Positions 34,634 to 43,982 of a stretch of DNA of 64,000 bases are shown piece by piece (positions within the stretch are counted from its first letter, which is position 1; each line of letters starts with the position of its first letter). The stretch covers positions 3,769,124 through 3,833,123 of the forward strand of contig NW_008708986.1 of NCBI RefSeq assembly GCF_000327385.1, read 5' to 3'. This stretch comes from Lottia gigantea. Lineage: Eukaryota; Mollusca; Gastropoda; Lottiidae. The notes under the pieces were generated by a model. The model was not told the origin of the DNA, ran no database searches, and saw only the letters and a program-made list of their open reading frames with translations. The position numbers and the translations under genes were made by a program.

Positions 34634-35354
34634 AGAACAATTGTTCGTTATCACCTCGAATAAACCAGACATCAAATTGTCTCTAGGCTACGAGTATGAA
34701 CTCGATCGCAATAAACAGTACGAACTGGGATTAAAGTATTTCTCCGTTTACAATTCCATTAGAAACATCAACGAAAAAAACAATCAACTAAAAATATCAA
34801 CGGATAACGGAGTTACGTTCGAAACTATAAGCTTACTACCGGGGAGCTACGAATACGTAGCCATCAACGATTACCTATCCGAATACGCAGGAAGCGTGAA
34901 CGGCAAAAACAATATCGAATTCGAAGGTAATCTGAATCTGAACAAAATAAAACTGATCTTGAGAAATAACAGTCAAGTCGATTTCAACGTAGAAAATTCG
35001 TTGAATGCGTTACTAGGGTTCGATAAACGAATATACGCGCAATAGACATTGGCGCCGCACAAGGCCAACATCGAGAACGACATCGACGTGATCAACATTC
35101 ACTGTAATTTGATCACCGGTGGATTTTTCAACAAGCACAAACGCCAAATCATATACAGCATACCGACTTTTACGGTGCCGATCGGATACAGAATTATAGA
35201 GAAACCGTTTCAAACGACCTATTTACCAGTCAATTCTTTCATGATCAAAGATATAAATCTGGAAATCAAAGACGGTAAAAACAGGTTCATAGACTTTGGC
35301 AACGAAGAAATTGTCATTCAACTTCATTTAAAACAATCTTCATTCTCTTCTTGA
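34623..35354 (+). pseudogene. Polinton-B minor capsid (penton-like) gene (fossil)
   Basis: The gene starts in CATTAAAAATG inside the end of the preceding gene. It encodes beta-rich sequence: KPDIKLSLGYEYELDRNKQY near the start, ISLLPGSYEYVAINDYLSEY, then NIHCNLITGGFFNKHKRQII and GYRIIEKPFQTTYLPVNSFM towards the end. These match the single jelly-roll minor capsid (penton) protein of Polintons, which caps the five-fold vertices. It ends tail to tail with the polymerase gene, overlapping it by about 30 bases. Treated as a broken fossil. Confidence 0.7.
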
Positions 35355-38308
35355 TTAGAAAGATAATCGAAATCATCAAATTCATAGTTTTCGTCAAAAC
35401 TATACTCATCTTTGTCGTTGTAAGGATACATAATTCCTTCACTGTTTGGTGGTTTTCTTTTAACATTATTCAAATAACTTCTAAAAACTTTAGTTTGTTT
35501 ATCATTTGGAATAACTACTCCATTGGTGAAACTTTTTTCCCATGGTTTATTAAATTCGTTCGACACATCATGTCCGCTTGCTAACTGAACGTAATCTTCT
35601 ACACTTATCTTATCATTAGAATAACCTTTAAACGTTTTCTTTTCTTTTAAGACACCATCAGAAGTCAAAACGATGTTGTATTTGACTTTTGGTGCTAAAT
35701 ATAAACCAAATATAATTTCACCGTCACCGTAATCGTTTTTACCTTTGCAATAGTCTTTTTCGGAGACCAAACCAGCTCNNNNNNNNNNNNNNNNNNNNNN
35801 NNNNNNNNNNNNNNNNNNNNNNNNNNNNACAGCTCTGTTTAGTTTTTTCCATTTTTGGATGAATGTACAAACTATCGGTGTCGGTATAGTATATTTCGGG
35901 TTTATAAAATCCATTTATGACGTGAATGAAATTGTTCATTATTTTTTTACTGTGAGATAAAACGAATGATCCCAAATGACTAGGTGTTAGTCGTGTAGAT
36001 TTACTGTCTTCGATAGTAATCTCTTTTTCTTCAATTTCCGTTTCAACAATATATTGAGTATCATTAATTTTCTCATAGGTTTTAACGCGTGAATCAAAGT
36101 TGGCCTGTAAAGTTGCTTCATTCCATAAATGTCTAGTTGTGAATATATCTTTCTGAATTGATTTACCATACAAGGAATTACCTAATAATTTCATGCAATT
36201 ACTACCCACTATATTACCTTCTCGTTTATATTTATTTTTTAAATCTCTCAAAATTAAAATATAATCTCTATAGGGTGGAGTTTTAGAATTTTCTTCGTAA
36301 ACTATACCATCTAATATTCTAATAATTCGTCCACCGGCTTTCACTATTTCTTGAATATCGACCGATGTTAAAACGTCGTGACAGAAACCATTTCTGAACC
36401 TGATTTTGTTACCCGTTTCCTTTTTACCTTCTTTATTCGTGAAAGTGATTTTATCTTTAGCTGGTATCGGTTGGAAGAACATGTTTTTGGGGTAGTCAAA
36501 CCACACTGTTAAAATAGCTGTTCTAGGTCTGAATTTTTGTTTATTGAACAGCATCACAAATTCTTTTTCTTCTTCTGGTAGAAACGGTCTTCCACTTTCC
36601 GCTCTCGGATATTCACTGTCTAAATCCGACATGGCGGAAGCGTATAAACCGTTAGCATCAAATGCCATTAGTTTAGTACATTCTATTTTTTAAGTCTCGA
36701 ATGAACCTCCGTTTTGTCTTTTGTACTTGCACTGTATTCTTTGAATAAATCAATTGTTCGTTTCAAATGGTTTTCTATTTGCCGAAACTCTTCCTCCTTT
36801 AATAGATCGTCTGATAAAATTTCTTATAAAAGGATTAGTGTGCGAATAAACTTTTTCTATATTTTCTTTTTCGGTATGTTTCGCAACCATTCTAGTAGTT
36901 TCATACCATTCTTCTTCCACCATTTCTTTATCGTAATGATATAAATAAGGTTCCCATTCGTGTCTCAATTCCTCCCAGTTGTCTCGCGTGTATTTAGCGA
37001 TATCTAGGTCGGCAATCTTTCTCAAATTCGCGGGAAGATTGGAAGAATTTCCCCATGCAGCCAAACTAGAGGATTCGTGTTGATAGGAACACGTGAAATT
37101 AATATGTTGTAAATAATTACCCTTTATTTCTTTCTGTCTTTTCCATTTTTTCTGTAAATCTTCATCCGTGTATGGATTAGATAAAGGAAAAGATAGAATT
37201 CCTCTGGGTGTTTTTAAAGGGCAATGCGTTAGTTTTTTTGCATTTTTAAGCACGATCCAGTCGAATCCACTGCCGTTATGAGAAATTAATATTAATCTCT
37301 TTCTATCATATTGACCTAAATATTTCAACATTTGATCGATGCAATCTGTACCTACAAATATTTCTACTACATTCATTAGTTTATCATAAAATTCTTCTTG
37401 AATGGGATCTGACGGCTTTAAATCTGGAAAGAGATTATTTATTCTGTTTAACATTTTCCTTAGTTTTTCTAAATTAATTAAAGTGCAACAATATGGAATT
37501 GCTCTTCGTGTGTCTTTTTCTGAATACGTTTCGCAATCGCAAGCGAAAACGCATCATCGCTCATACTTGAAAGCACGTTTAGTTTGAGGGGTGAAACCTG
37601 TGTTACTGCGTTGTCGTCTCTACACGTTTTCCACACCTGTTCGTAATTGTCTTCTATTTCTTGAATTCCCAAACTTTTTTGGCTTCTTCTAATCAAACAG
37701 AAATGCGAGTTGTGTAAGTACAAAACCCAATCTAATTCATCGTGAACGTCTCTGGGGTGAAAATGTCTGTTTTTGGGATTATAAATTTGAAACGAAGTGT
37801 TAAATTTCTTGTTGAATTCATTCATTCTAGCACAAGTCATCACTCCTTTTCTATTTGCTTTTGAAAACCCGTTGATGTATTCTTGAAATTTACACGTTAA
37901 GTCTTTGTTCAAAACACGATTGACGCATTTGATAAAAAAGTGACCATCTGTAGGTATGTAACAATTTTCGTCTTCGTATTCATTTATCTTTTTAAGCAGA
38001 TCAGTTCCTCCTCTGCCAACTCTCGACCTTTTGATTTCTTGGAAATTGTCTTTCATTAAAATTATTTTTCCTGTAAAATACCAATCGGAAGCATCGGATT
38101 TTTTGTCCATATTTGAAAAAATATTGTGAAAGGTTTTGGCATTGAAACCGAGGAGTGACATGTATTGTCTGTGATTCCCTTCCTCGACTATCTCTCCATC
38201 TATTTTAATTTGTCCTTTGAATTTTTTAAATTTATCAGAGATAGCCTTGGAAACATCGGAAAATAGGGCGTTTTCTATCAATGTTTCATCAAGTTCGATT
38301 TTAATCAT
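35324..38308 (-). pseudogene. Polinton-B DNA polymerase B (protein-primed type) gene (fossil)
   Basis: The replicative polymerase of the element. The N-terminal domain (37478-38308) ends in LYLHNSHFCLIRR, as in other Polinton polymerases. The exonuclease region shows SHNGSGFDWIVL. The palm shows motif A FDANGLYASAM, motif B KLLGNSLYGK and motif C YTDTDSLYIH with the catalytic aspartates. Order and motifs fit family B polymerases of the protein-primed group. A 50-base assembly gap (35779-35828) lies within it. The gene is a fossil with several breaks. Confidence 0.9.
35779..35828. other. Assembly gap (50 N)
   Basis: A run of exactly 50 N inside the polymerase gene, 3' of motif C in coding order. 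The length is likely a placeholder. Confidence 0.98.
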
Positions 38309-38332
38309 ATTTTTTTAAGTATATATTTTTGA

Positions 38333-38779
38333 TTATTTCTTTATTTTAACCGCTGATATTTCTGTATGGAATTTGTCCAAAATTTCATTGAATTCTTGTA
38401 ATTCTTCAACTGTTATGTTCTTGTCTTCTCTCGATCTTTCGAAAAAGATGTACAATTGATTAAGATACATATTCAAGATATCCGTTTTCTTTTTATAATG
38501 AGCTTTCTTTTTGCTCGTGAAACCTATAGCAATCAAGCCACAAGATGAAGTTTGAATAGCAGTAATTGTGGCTAATACAGTTGGGACAAGGACAGGAACC
38601 ATTAATCCACCAGTCACGGCCGTTGCAAGTGTTGTTCCTATCGTTAGAACTACACTCGCTGTTTTGAAAACAGAATCGATACTACTCCATGTTTTCCTGC
38701 ATGAATTGTACTGTCTTAACTTTATTTTCAACTCTTCTTGTTTGTCTATCATGTATTGTTGTCTGCTTTCGAGTTCCAT
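38333..38779 (-). CDS. Polinton-B membrane/coiled-coil protein of unknown function
   Basis: 148 residues starting in CTTAAAAAATG. A charged helical N-terminus is followed by a long hydrophobic span (about residues 38-82, with LTIGTTLATAVTGGLMVPVL), then a charged helical C-terminus ending ELQEFNEILDKFHTEI. Two to three membrane helices are likely. Proteins of this layout recur next to polymerase genes in aquatic Polintons to my recollection. No function is known. The frame is whole. Confidence 0.5.
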   Translation of the reverse strand: MELESRQQYMIDKQEELKIKLRQYNSCRKTWSSIDSVFKTASVVLTIGTTLATAVTGGLMVPVLVPTVLATITAIQTSSCGLIAIGFTSKKKAHYKKKTDILNMYLNQLYIFFERSREDKNITVEELQEFNEILDKFHTEISAVKIKK

Positions 38780-38894
38780 TTTTTAAGTCGTTAAATTAAG
38801 TGAATTTCCGATAAATAGAACCACGGAATATCCCATAGAGCGTGGTCGTTTGGCCTAGTATTCTTAAATATTCGGGTATTAAAAGTAAAAACAT

Positions 38895-40481
38895 TTACGC
38901 GTACGACATTTCTTTTTTCGTATGGTCCTCTTTAAGATGATAGGAATATTTTCTTTTTTCTTTTTCGATGTTTATCTTGGCTCTAAAAATATAACTACCA
39001 GCATGAAGGATGGAGTCGGAACCTTCGACAAACGTTAAATGTACTATAAACTCTCGTTCTTGTTGACTTTTATGAACATCGATAGAGGTGTATTTTTCAC
39101 CTAAAGCAAAATATAGTTTTACGTATTCAAAGTCTGTTGTTCGTAAAAACTCGTGACTGCTCGATTCTATTTTTCCGTGTTCGTGTAAGCGTCGTGGAAC
39201 TTTGTCAATGTTGCTTGATGGTGGATTTTCCGTCTCCAATATCATATCTAAATCTTTGATTCCAATGATATCCTTATCATTTTCTACTTCCATTTTAAAG
39301 GTGTCTACATATTTACCATTTTTCGTTTCAATTTCCTGATCCCTTTTATCAATCAAACGTATATTCTCTTCCAAATTACCACCATTGAATAATGAAATGT
39401 GTTTGACGCCCTTACCGGTTTGTTTGAAGACTACTATATTGACTTTAACCTTCATGGGAAACTCTATTTGAATCAGACAATTACCTCGAAAAGAAAACTC
39501 TTGTGTTTCGCCGATATCGAATACGTTTTTAGGTTCTCCGTATGCGAGTGAACCCACTTTTACTTCTGCTTTGAATCCGTATTTGTTTGATTTATAAATT
39601 TGGTCTTTTCTATCGAAGACAGTGTCACTTTCGAATGGTAGATTGAAATAATACGATTTGTCCGTGACAATAGCTTCTAATTTGCTCAACTTTCTCTCTT
39701 GTCTCAAAAAATCGTCATGAATTCTAGATACCAAAAGATTGACCTGTTCTTTAATATAATTTTTCATATCATCTCGAAATTTATTTTGAAGAAAGTTTTT
39801 AATCACACCCACTTCTTTTTCTAATTCGTCCGTGATTTTAGTATCCAAAGCAGTCAATTGTTGTTTCAACGTATCTTTGTCAATGGGAAGTGTGTTAATT
39901 ATATCTTGAACATCTGATTTTTGCTTCGCGATCTTTTCGTTCAAATTGGATATCGAATTTTGTAACTCGGTTTTGTCCGCGGTCTTGTCCAGTTCTGCTA
40001 GCAATTCGCCAAGTTTTCTTTCCAAAACGGCTAGTTGTCGTTTCAATCTATCCTCGTTTACATTTGGGTTGTCTATTAAACGTTGGACGTCTATTTTTAC
40101 CTTCGTAATCTTATCGTCTAATTTAGATATCAACTCACTTGTTTTATCCACTTGAATAAGACGTTTCAAACTCGTGAACTCTTGTTGTAGTTTGGGTTCG
40201 TCCACAAGATTTTTAATATTTCGTCTGATGAATCTTTTCACGTCCTTATCTATTTGAATTGCGTTTATTTGATCCAGTAAATATTTCTTGTTCACGGCAT
40301 CGTTATCGTTTCCTGGAAACTTTAAATTAGTTATTTTGAAATTGTTCATATCGATATCCCCTTGTAAGGTGTCTCCGATTTGATCCACGAAAAAAGGTTT
40401 CGCTTTGTTTATAAACGCCGTAGAACTCATGGGATTTTTAGATTCTAGAGGTAAAGACCCTAATCCAAACTTGTTTGCCAT
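38895..40481 (-). CDS. Polinton-B fibre-like protein
   Basis: 528 residues in one frame, starting in CAATAAAAATG. Near residues 35-75 it carries GDTLQGDIDMNNFKITNL and DAVNKKYLLDQI, the repeat typical of trimeric phage tail fibres and adenovirus-like fibres. A long heptad-rich stalk follows (about 75-265), with spaced leucines and DKITKVKIDVQRLID-like repeats. A beta-rich C-terminal head (about 275-528) completes it. This suggests a trimeric attachment fibre. Assignment as a spike is inference from architecture. Confidence 0.7.
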   Translation of the reverse strand: MANKFGLGSLPLESKNPMSSTAFINKAKPFFVDQIGDTLQGDIDMNNFKITNLKFPGNDNDAVNKKYLLDQINAIQIDKDVKRFIRRNIKNLVDEPKLQQEFTSLKRLIQVDKTSELISKLDDKITKVKIDVQRLIDNPNVNEDRLKRQLAVLERKLGELLAELDKTADKTELQNSISNLNEKIAKQKSDVQDIINTLPIDKDTLKQQLTALDTKITDELEKEVGVIKNFLQNKFRDDMKNYIKEQVNLLVSRIHDDFLRQERKLSKLEAIVTDKSYYFNLPFESDTVFDRKDQIYKSNKYGFKAEVKVGSLAYGEPKNVFDIGETQEFSFRGNCLIQIEFPMKVKVNIVVFKQTGKGVKHISLFNGGNLEENIRLIDKRDQEIETKNGKYVDTFKMEVENDKDIIGIKDLDMILETENPPSSNIDKVPRRLHEHGKIESSSHEFLRTTDFEYVKLYFALGEKYTSIDVHKSQQEREFIVHLTFVEGSDSILHAGSYIFRAKINIEKEKRKYSYHLKEDHTKKEMSYA

Positions 40482-40650
40482 TTTTATTGAGTTAAATTTA
40501 TTATAATTTCTTCAAACTTTTCTCCCAAACTCAACCGATATAAAACCCAAAGCGACAGCTGACCACACAGCTTTTGTCCTGGCATTTGAATTTGAAACGT
40601 AGAACATTTGATTGGTTTGCTAGTCAATTTCGTTATCTCTTCTGTCGGTT

Positions 40651-40880
40651 CTAGTTATTCGAAGAATCTTTGTGTAAAGCAGAGTGATGAACTCCTTTTT
40701 GATCCGACGTGTGAATGTTTGTGATGGCGTAAAATTTACCTTTCTTGTATTTCAGTTCATCAATTTCATCTCGCATGCAATAATAAAACGGCGAGACGTT
40801 CAACTCCTTGGCCCATTTCACAAGTTGAAAATTTGTGGTCGTGTCTTTTCCGTATTAATCGAGAAACGCATTCATTTTTT
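40651..40880 (-). pseudogene. Polinton-B adenain-like cysteine protease remnant (fossil)
   Basis: A frame without a clean gene start reads FQLVKWAKELNVSPFYYCMR then FYAITNIHTSDQKGVHHSAL. This resembles the N-terminal half of the Polinton/adenovirus maturation protease, where a conserved His lies in a GxHW-type turn. A CTTAAAAAATG start motif lies at about 40875. The Cys-containing C-terminal half was not recognised. Treated as a broken fossil. Confidence 0.5.
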
Positions 40881-41112
40881 AAGTTGATTTTTTTAGGTGT
40901 TTTTCGAAGTAGGCGGTAAGTATTGCTAAAGACCCAATTGACGAAATATATACGTAGTTTGTGTTTGAAAAAACTTGTATAACATTCTGATAAAACACAT
41001 TCAATAATATTTTGAAGATAAATTTAAAAAATCTTAATTTAAGAGAGCGTAAATGCTTGTCGACATCTAAATTTCTTAACCTTTCATCTAAATCTTCATT
41101 TTCGAGATTCAT
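40879..41112 (-). CDS. Polinton-B small membrane protein, unknown
   Basis: 77 residues starting in TTTTAAAAATG. Acidic N-terminus (MNLENEDLDERLRNLD), then FFKFIFKILLNVFYQNVIQV and a second hydrophobic stretch (ISSIGSLAILTAYF), ending basic. One or two membrane helices are likely. I do not recognise a family. The strong start motif is the main reason to call it real. Confidence 0.45.
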   Translation of the reverse strand: MNLENEDLDERLRNLDVDKHLRSLKLRFFKFIFKILLNVFYQNVIQVFSNTNYVYISSIGSLAILTAYFEKHLKKST

Positions 41113-41114
41113 TT

Positions 41115-41870
41115 TTAAAAGTCAGTTTTTTGAAGTTCATTTTGATAAAACCTTCCTATGATTTGTTCTTTGTCTTGATCGATCAATTCATACGTGGGAG
41201 GTGATGTGTTGTTTACTTTATCAACGATGAATATCTCGTTAGTCCAATAGCCGACGTAACCTTTCTGAAACAATGATTTATATTTAAAAATACGAACTCG
41301 ATCTCCAACTTTGAATTTGGGTTTAATATTCAAATTACTAATCTCGTTTTCAAAGTTGTTTCGAGTGTTGACGGACTTTATGATATTCGGGTTATTAGAG
41401 GCTTGGGATGGCGTCACACCTATAGACGAATGTATTTTGTTATTGTATTCGTCGACAACAACCGGTAATATTTTAAGCCATTTTTGAGATTTCAATTCCG
41501 TGAATTTCTTGAATAATTTGCTTTTAAGAGTCCTGTTGAATCTTTCTATCACTACGGCTTTACCTTCGTTATGCGTGCTGTAAATTTCAAACCCCAGAGA
41601 TTTTACATTTCTGTTGTAGAATTCGCTTCCTTTATCAACCCACAACTTTAGGGGTCGTCTGTCGGATTGTTTCATTATGGTTTCGAATGCTTGTTTGACA
41701 GTCAGACCCGATTTGTTTTTCAAGGGAAAGACCCAAGTGTATCTCGTGTATATGTCGATCACCGTCAAACAATACTTGTACCCTCTCTCGACTGGCATGT
41801 TGATTAAATCGGCTGACCAAATTTCATCTTTATCAAAAACTTTGACTCTTTGTGAATCTCGTCTGCTATG
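41115..41870 (-). CDS. Polinton-B integrase (retroviral-type, RVE)
   Basis: Core: DEIWSADLINM just before the open 227-aa stretch (first D), then YKYCLTVIDIYTRYTWVFPL, KLWVDKGSEFYN (second D) and STHNEGKAVVIERFNRTLK (E). The C-terminal domain KFKVGDRVRIFKY...YWTNEIFIVDKV is SH3/chromo-like. Polinton integrases insert the element with 6-bp duplications. It ends two bases from the small membrane protein gene. The catalytic DDE pattern is visible. Because the element is a fossil I make no claim about activity. Confidence 0.9.
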   Translation of the reverse strand, partial: HSRRDSQRVKVFDKDEIWSADLINMPVERGYKYCLTVIDIYTRYTWVFPLKNKSGLTVKQAFETIMKQSDRRPLKLWVDKGSEFYNRNVKSLGFEIYSTHNEGKAVVIERFNRTLKSKLFKKFTELKSQKWLKILPVVVDEYNNKIHSSIGVTPSQASNNPNIIKSVNTRNNFENEISNLNIKPKFKVGDRVRIFKYKSLFQKGYVGYWTNEIFIVDKVNNTSPPTYELIDQDKEQIIGRFYQNELQKTDF

Positions 41871-41872
41871 CC

Positions 41873-42188
41873 CATTTCAATTTTGCCTTCAAGAGTTTAA
41901 TGATAAGAGCCCTTTGTAATTTCTCTTTGAAAGTGGGATTTGGAATATTTTCGAGTTCGTCTATCATTTGTTTGTCTGCTTGGTGTCTGAATGTTACGTC
42001 TTTATTTCTGTACAGTATGTCGTGTTTGAGCGCTGCTGCGTCAACTCTATTAACGGGTTCTTCCCCTGGTTTGGGAATATCATTTTCGTCTAAACGCAGA
42101 TCTAACCTAGTGCCTGGACCTGTATAATTGTGGCCTGGGAGATGTTTTTCTCCGGGATATTTTGCCCATGGATAATGTTGTAATCTCT
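41873..42188 (-). CDS. Polinton-B PLA2-like (parvovirus VP1-type) domain
   Basis: The frame reads YPWAKYPGEKHLPGHNYTGP, then LDLRLDENDIP, PGEEPVNRVDAAALKHDILY and RHQADKQMIDELENIPNP. The YxGPGT calcium-loop type sequence and the HD pair in ALKHDILY match the phospholipase A2-like domain of parvovirus VP1 and similar domains in Polintons. Such enzymes help virions leave endosomes. It lies upstream of the integrase in coding order. The 5' end of the frame meets the Polinton/intron border, so the start may be missing. Confidence 0.75.
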
Positions 42189-42201
42189 TAATATTTTATA
42201 G

Positions 42202-42415
42202 GGCAAGAAAGATTAAAGACTTAGAGGCCAAGTTGGAGAGCATGGAGACAGAAAATAAAAAAATTAAAGATCAAGTGACAGAAAAAGACAAAGAGATACT
42301 ATCATTAACTGGAAGAATTAAAATTGAGAAATTTGGTGTTGAGCTTTTTTCTGCGAACAGTGCAATATTCATGTTTTATACAGGTTTTACATCTTTGTCA
42401 CTTTTTTATACATTT
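42202..42415 (+). pseudogene. THAP-type gene, exon 3 (coiled coil and FYTGF segment)
   Basis: An acceptor (TATTTTATAG) at 42201 opens a frame in phase with exon 2: RARKIKDLEAKLESMETENK, then a heptad-rich stretch and IEKFGVELF..IFMFYTGFTS. The xxFGVxxF...FYTGF block precedes the helix-turn-helix in DDE-type transposases and their relatives. The frame is broken near 42416 by a pearl-like repeat (starting at TACGCCCACAT). The next conserved segment resumes near 43750. Confidence 0.7.
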
Positions 42416-42910
42416 TTATACGCCCACATTACAATGTGGTCGTATATCGTCGTCGCCCTTGTGAACGCAATAGAGACAACAGTTTTTATCTGATCATTTA
42501 TATTCATGAGATCCTGGACAAGTTCGATTTTGACGATCTTTCGATGAACGGTTTTTGAATTATTGCCCTTGACTTATTTAAAACACGTGAAAATTTGTTT
42601 GTGAACACAATAGAGACTACAGTTTTCATCCAATTTAAATGAAATTTGGTGTTAATATTTGTAATGATGAGATCTCGGAGAAGTTCTTTTTTTGGCTATC
42701 TTTCAATGAACGGTTTTTGAGTTATTGTTCTTGATTCATGAAAAACGCGTCAAAATTTGTTTGTGAACACAATAGAGGGTACAGTTTTCATCTGATTTAA
42801 AATAAATTTGGTATGATCATATATAATGATGAGATCTTAGTCAAGATTAAATTTGGCAATTTTTCGATCAACAGAATTTGAGTTATTGCCCATTAGGGTG
42901 CCACAGAAAA
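42416..42910. repeat. Pearl-like dispersed repeat, copy 2
   Basis: It starts TACGCCCACATTACAATGTG (fold-back). Three tandem units of about 150 bases follow, each beginning near TTTGTGAACACAATAGAG and ending near GAGTTATTG. The same family is at 7735-8190 and 44155-44382. It is inserted in exon 3 of the THAP-type gene. Confidence 0.65.
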
Positions 42911-43147
42911 TACTTTTTTTGGCGGAGCTGCAGATAAGTTTGATATTTTATGAGACTTCATGTATGAAGTTTATATATGAATTTTGAACGAAATTGAAAG
43001 TCGCCCTAGGGGTGTCATCGGCCATTTTCAAAATGGCGGCAAAAATGGCGTCAAAATTCTTTTTATTCACCAAAAATCAATGGACTCTACTTATAAATGC
43101 CATGTAAACTGACCTTTATAGGCTTTTCGGTGTCAAGGAATTCTATT

Positions 43148-43548
43148 ATGTCAAAATCATTCTGATCCAAAAATCCAAGAATTACCTCGAGAATTTATTC
43201 TCGGTAAGCCACAATTACCCATGATTGGTGCTGATTCTATCCTCTCGGACTTTGTCGGACCTAATTCTTGGCTCTTGTTTAATTTGGTTGGGAAATTGGA
43301 CACAGCAAAATGGATGGCAGCAAATCCAGCTACGACATGGGAAACGAACGACTCTTTGAAGGAGATAAAGGGTGTCCTCAAAACACTCAAAGTTGTGAAT
43401 GATCCTGCAGAGCGTGCTATCAAATTATGTTCTGATTTCCTAAACATGACCAGTGATGAATAGAATCGCCAAGACTTATACCAAGTCGTGGAGGACCATC
43501 GACATAGAGTCACATGTAGAACAAAGCTAGAATTATTCAAAATGTAAT
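43148..43548 (+). pseudogene. Fragment of an unknown conserved gene (NDPAER type)
   Basis: The frame reads LPREFILGKPQLP, GADSILSDFVGPNSWLLF, DTAKWMAANPATTWETN and VVNDPAERAIKL. After an in-frame stop at 43461 it continues NRQDLYQVVEDHRHRV. I recall VxNDPAERxxKL followed by RQxLxQVVExHR from the C-terminus of uncharacterised multi-copy invertebrate proteins. Function unknown. There is no start or upstream part, so this is a relic, perhaps carried in with the surrounding repeat or retroposed. Confidence 0.5.
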
Positions 43549-43679
43549 TTGTAATGACTGATAACTGATATATAATATGCATTTTTAACTGATTGTGTGT
43601 GTTTAACTTCGAGTGAGTTATGTATAAATAAAAAAATCACATATGAAATTCAGGTTAAATTTGAATGTGTAAGTAGATA

Positions 43680-43982
43680 TCCAACTTGATTGTACTAAGG
43701 TTATTAAATGTATTTCATACGGTAAAAAAAATGCTAGGCAACCACTTGTTTGATTATATTAAGCCAGCTGCAGCATCTATGACTAGATATTATTATAAAG
43801 TTTCAAACAATATCAATGTATCTTTAACAGGTTGTCAACGAAACATGTTATTGATTGAAGAGCTTTTTATGTTTTTATATCGTTTAAACTGTCTACTTTT
43901 AGACGAGGATTTGGCTGTAAGATTTAGTTGTCATACAAGTACCGTAAGCCGTAAATTGATTACATGGACAAATGTTTTCTAG
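43680..43982 (+). pseudogene. THAP-type gene, later segment (transposase helix-turn-helix)
   Basis: LFDYIKPAAASMTRYYYKVS is followed by LSLTG-type residues, LLIEELFMFLYRLNCLLL and DEDLAVRFSCHTSTVSRKLI. This is the HTH_Tnp_4-type domain that lies between the FYTGF segment and the DDE nuclease in PIF/Harbinger- and ISL2EU-like transposases. The frame ends at 43980, just before a GAGTTATCTCCC motif. No DDE nuclease follows in this window, so the gene or transposon is 3'-incomplete. Confidence 0.75.

Larger units (their letters stand above)
30768..42190. mobile_element. Polinton-B (Maverick/adintovirus-like)
   Basis: About 11.4 kb with a rightward virion gene set (30986-35354) and a leftward set (35324-42190) carrying polymerase B, fibre-like protein, protease remnant, integrase and a PLA2-like domain. 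This gene list identifies a Polinton. It lies in an intron of the THAP-type gene. Terminal inverted repeats and a 6-bp duplication were not seen, so one or both ends may be lost. Capsid, ATPase, integrase core and fibre frames look whole. Other genes are broken, roughly six breaks in all. A 50-N gap and a single N limit this count. Confidence 0.93.
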
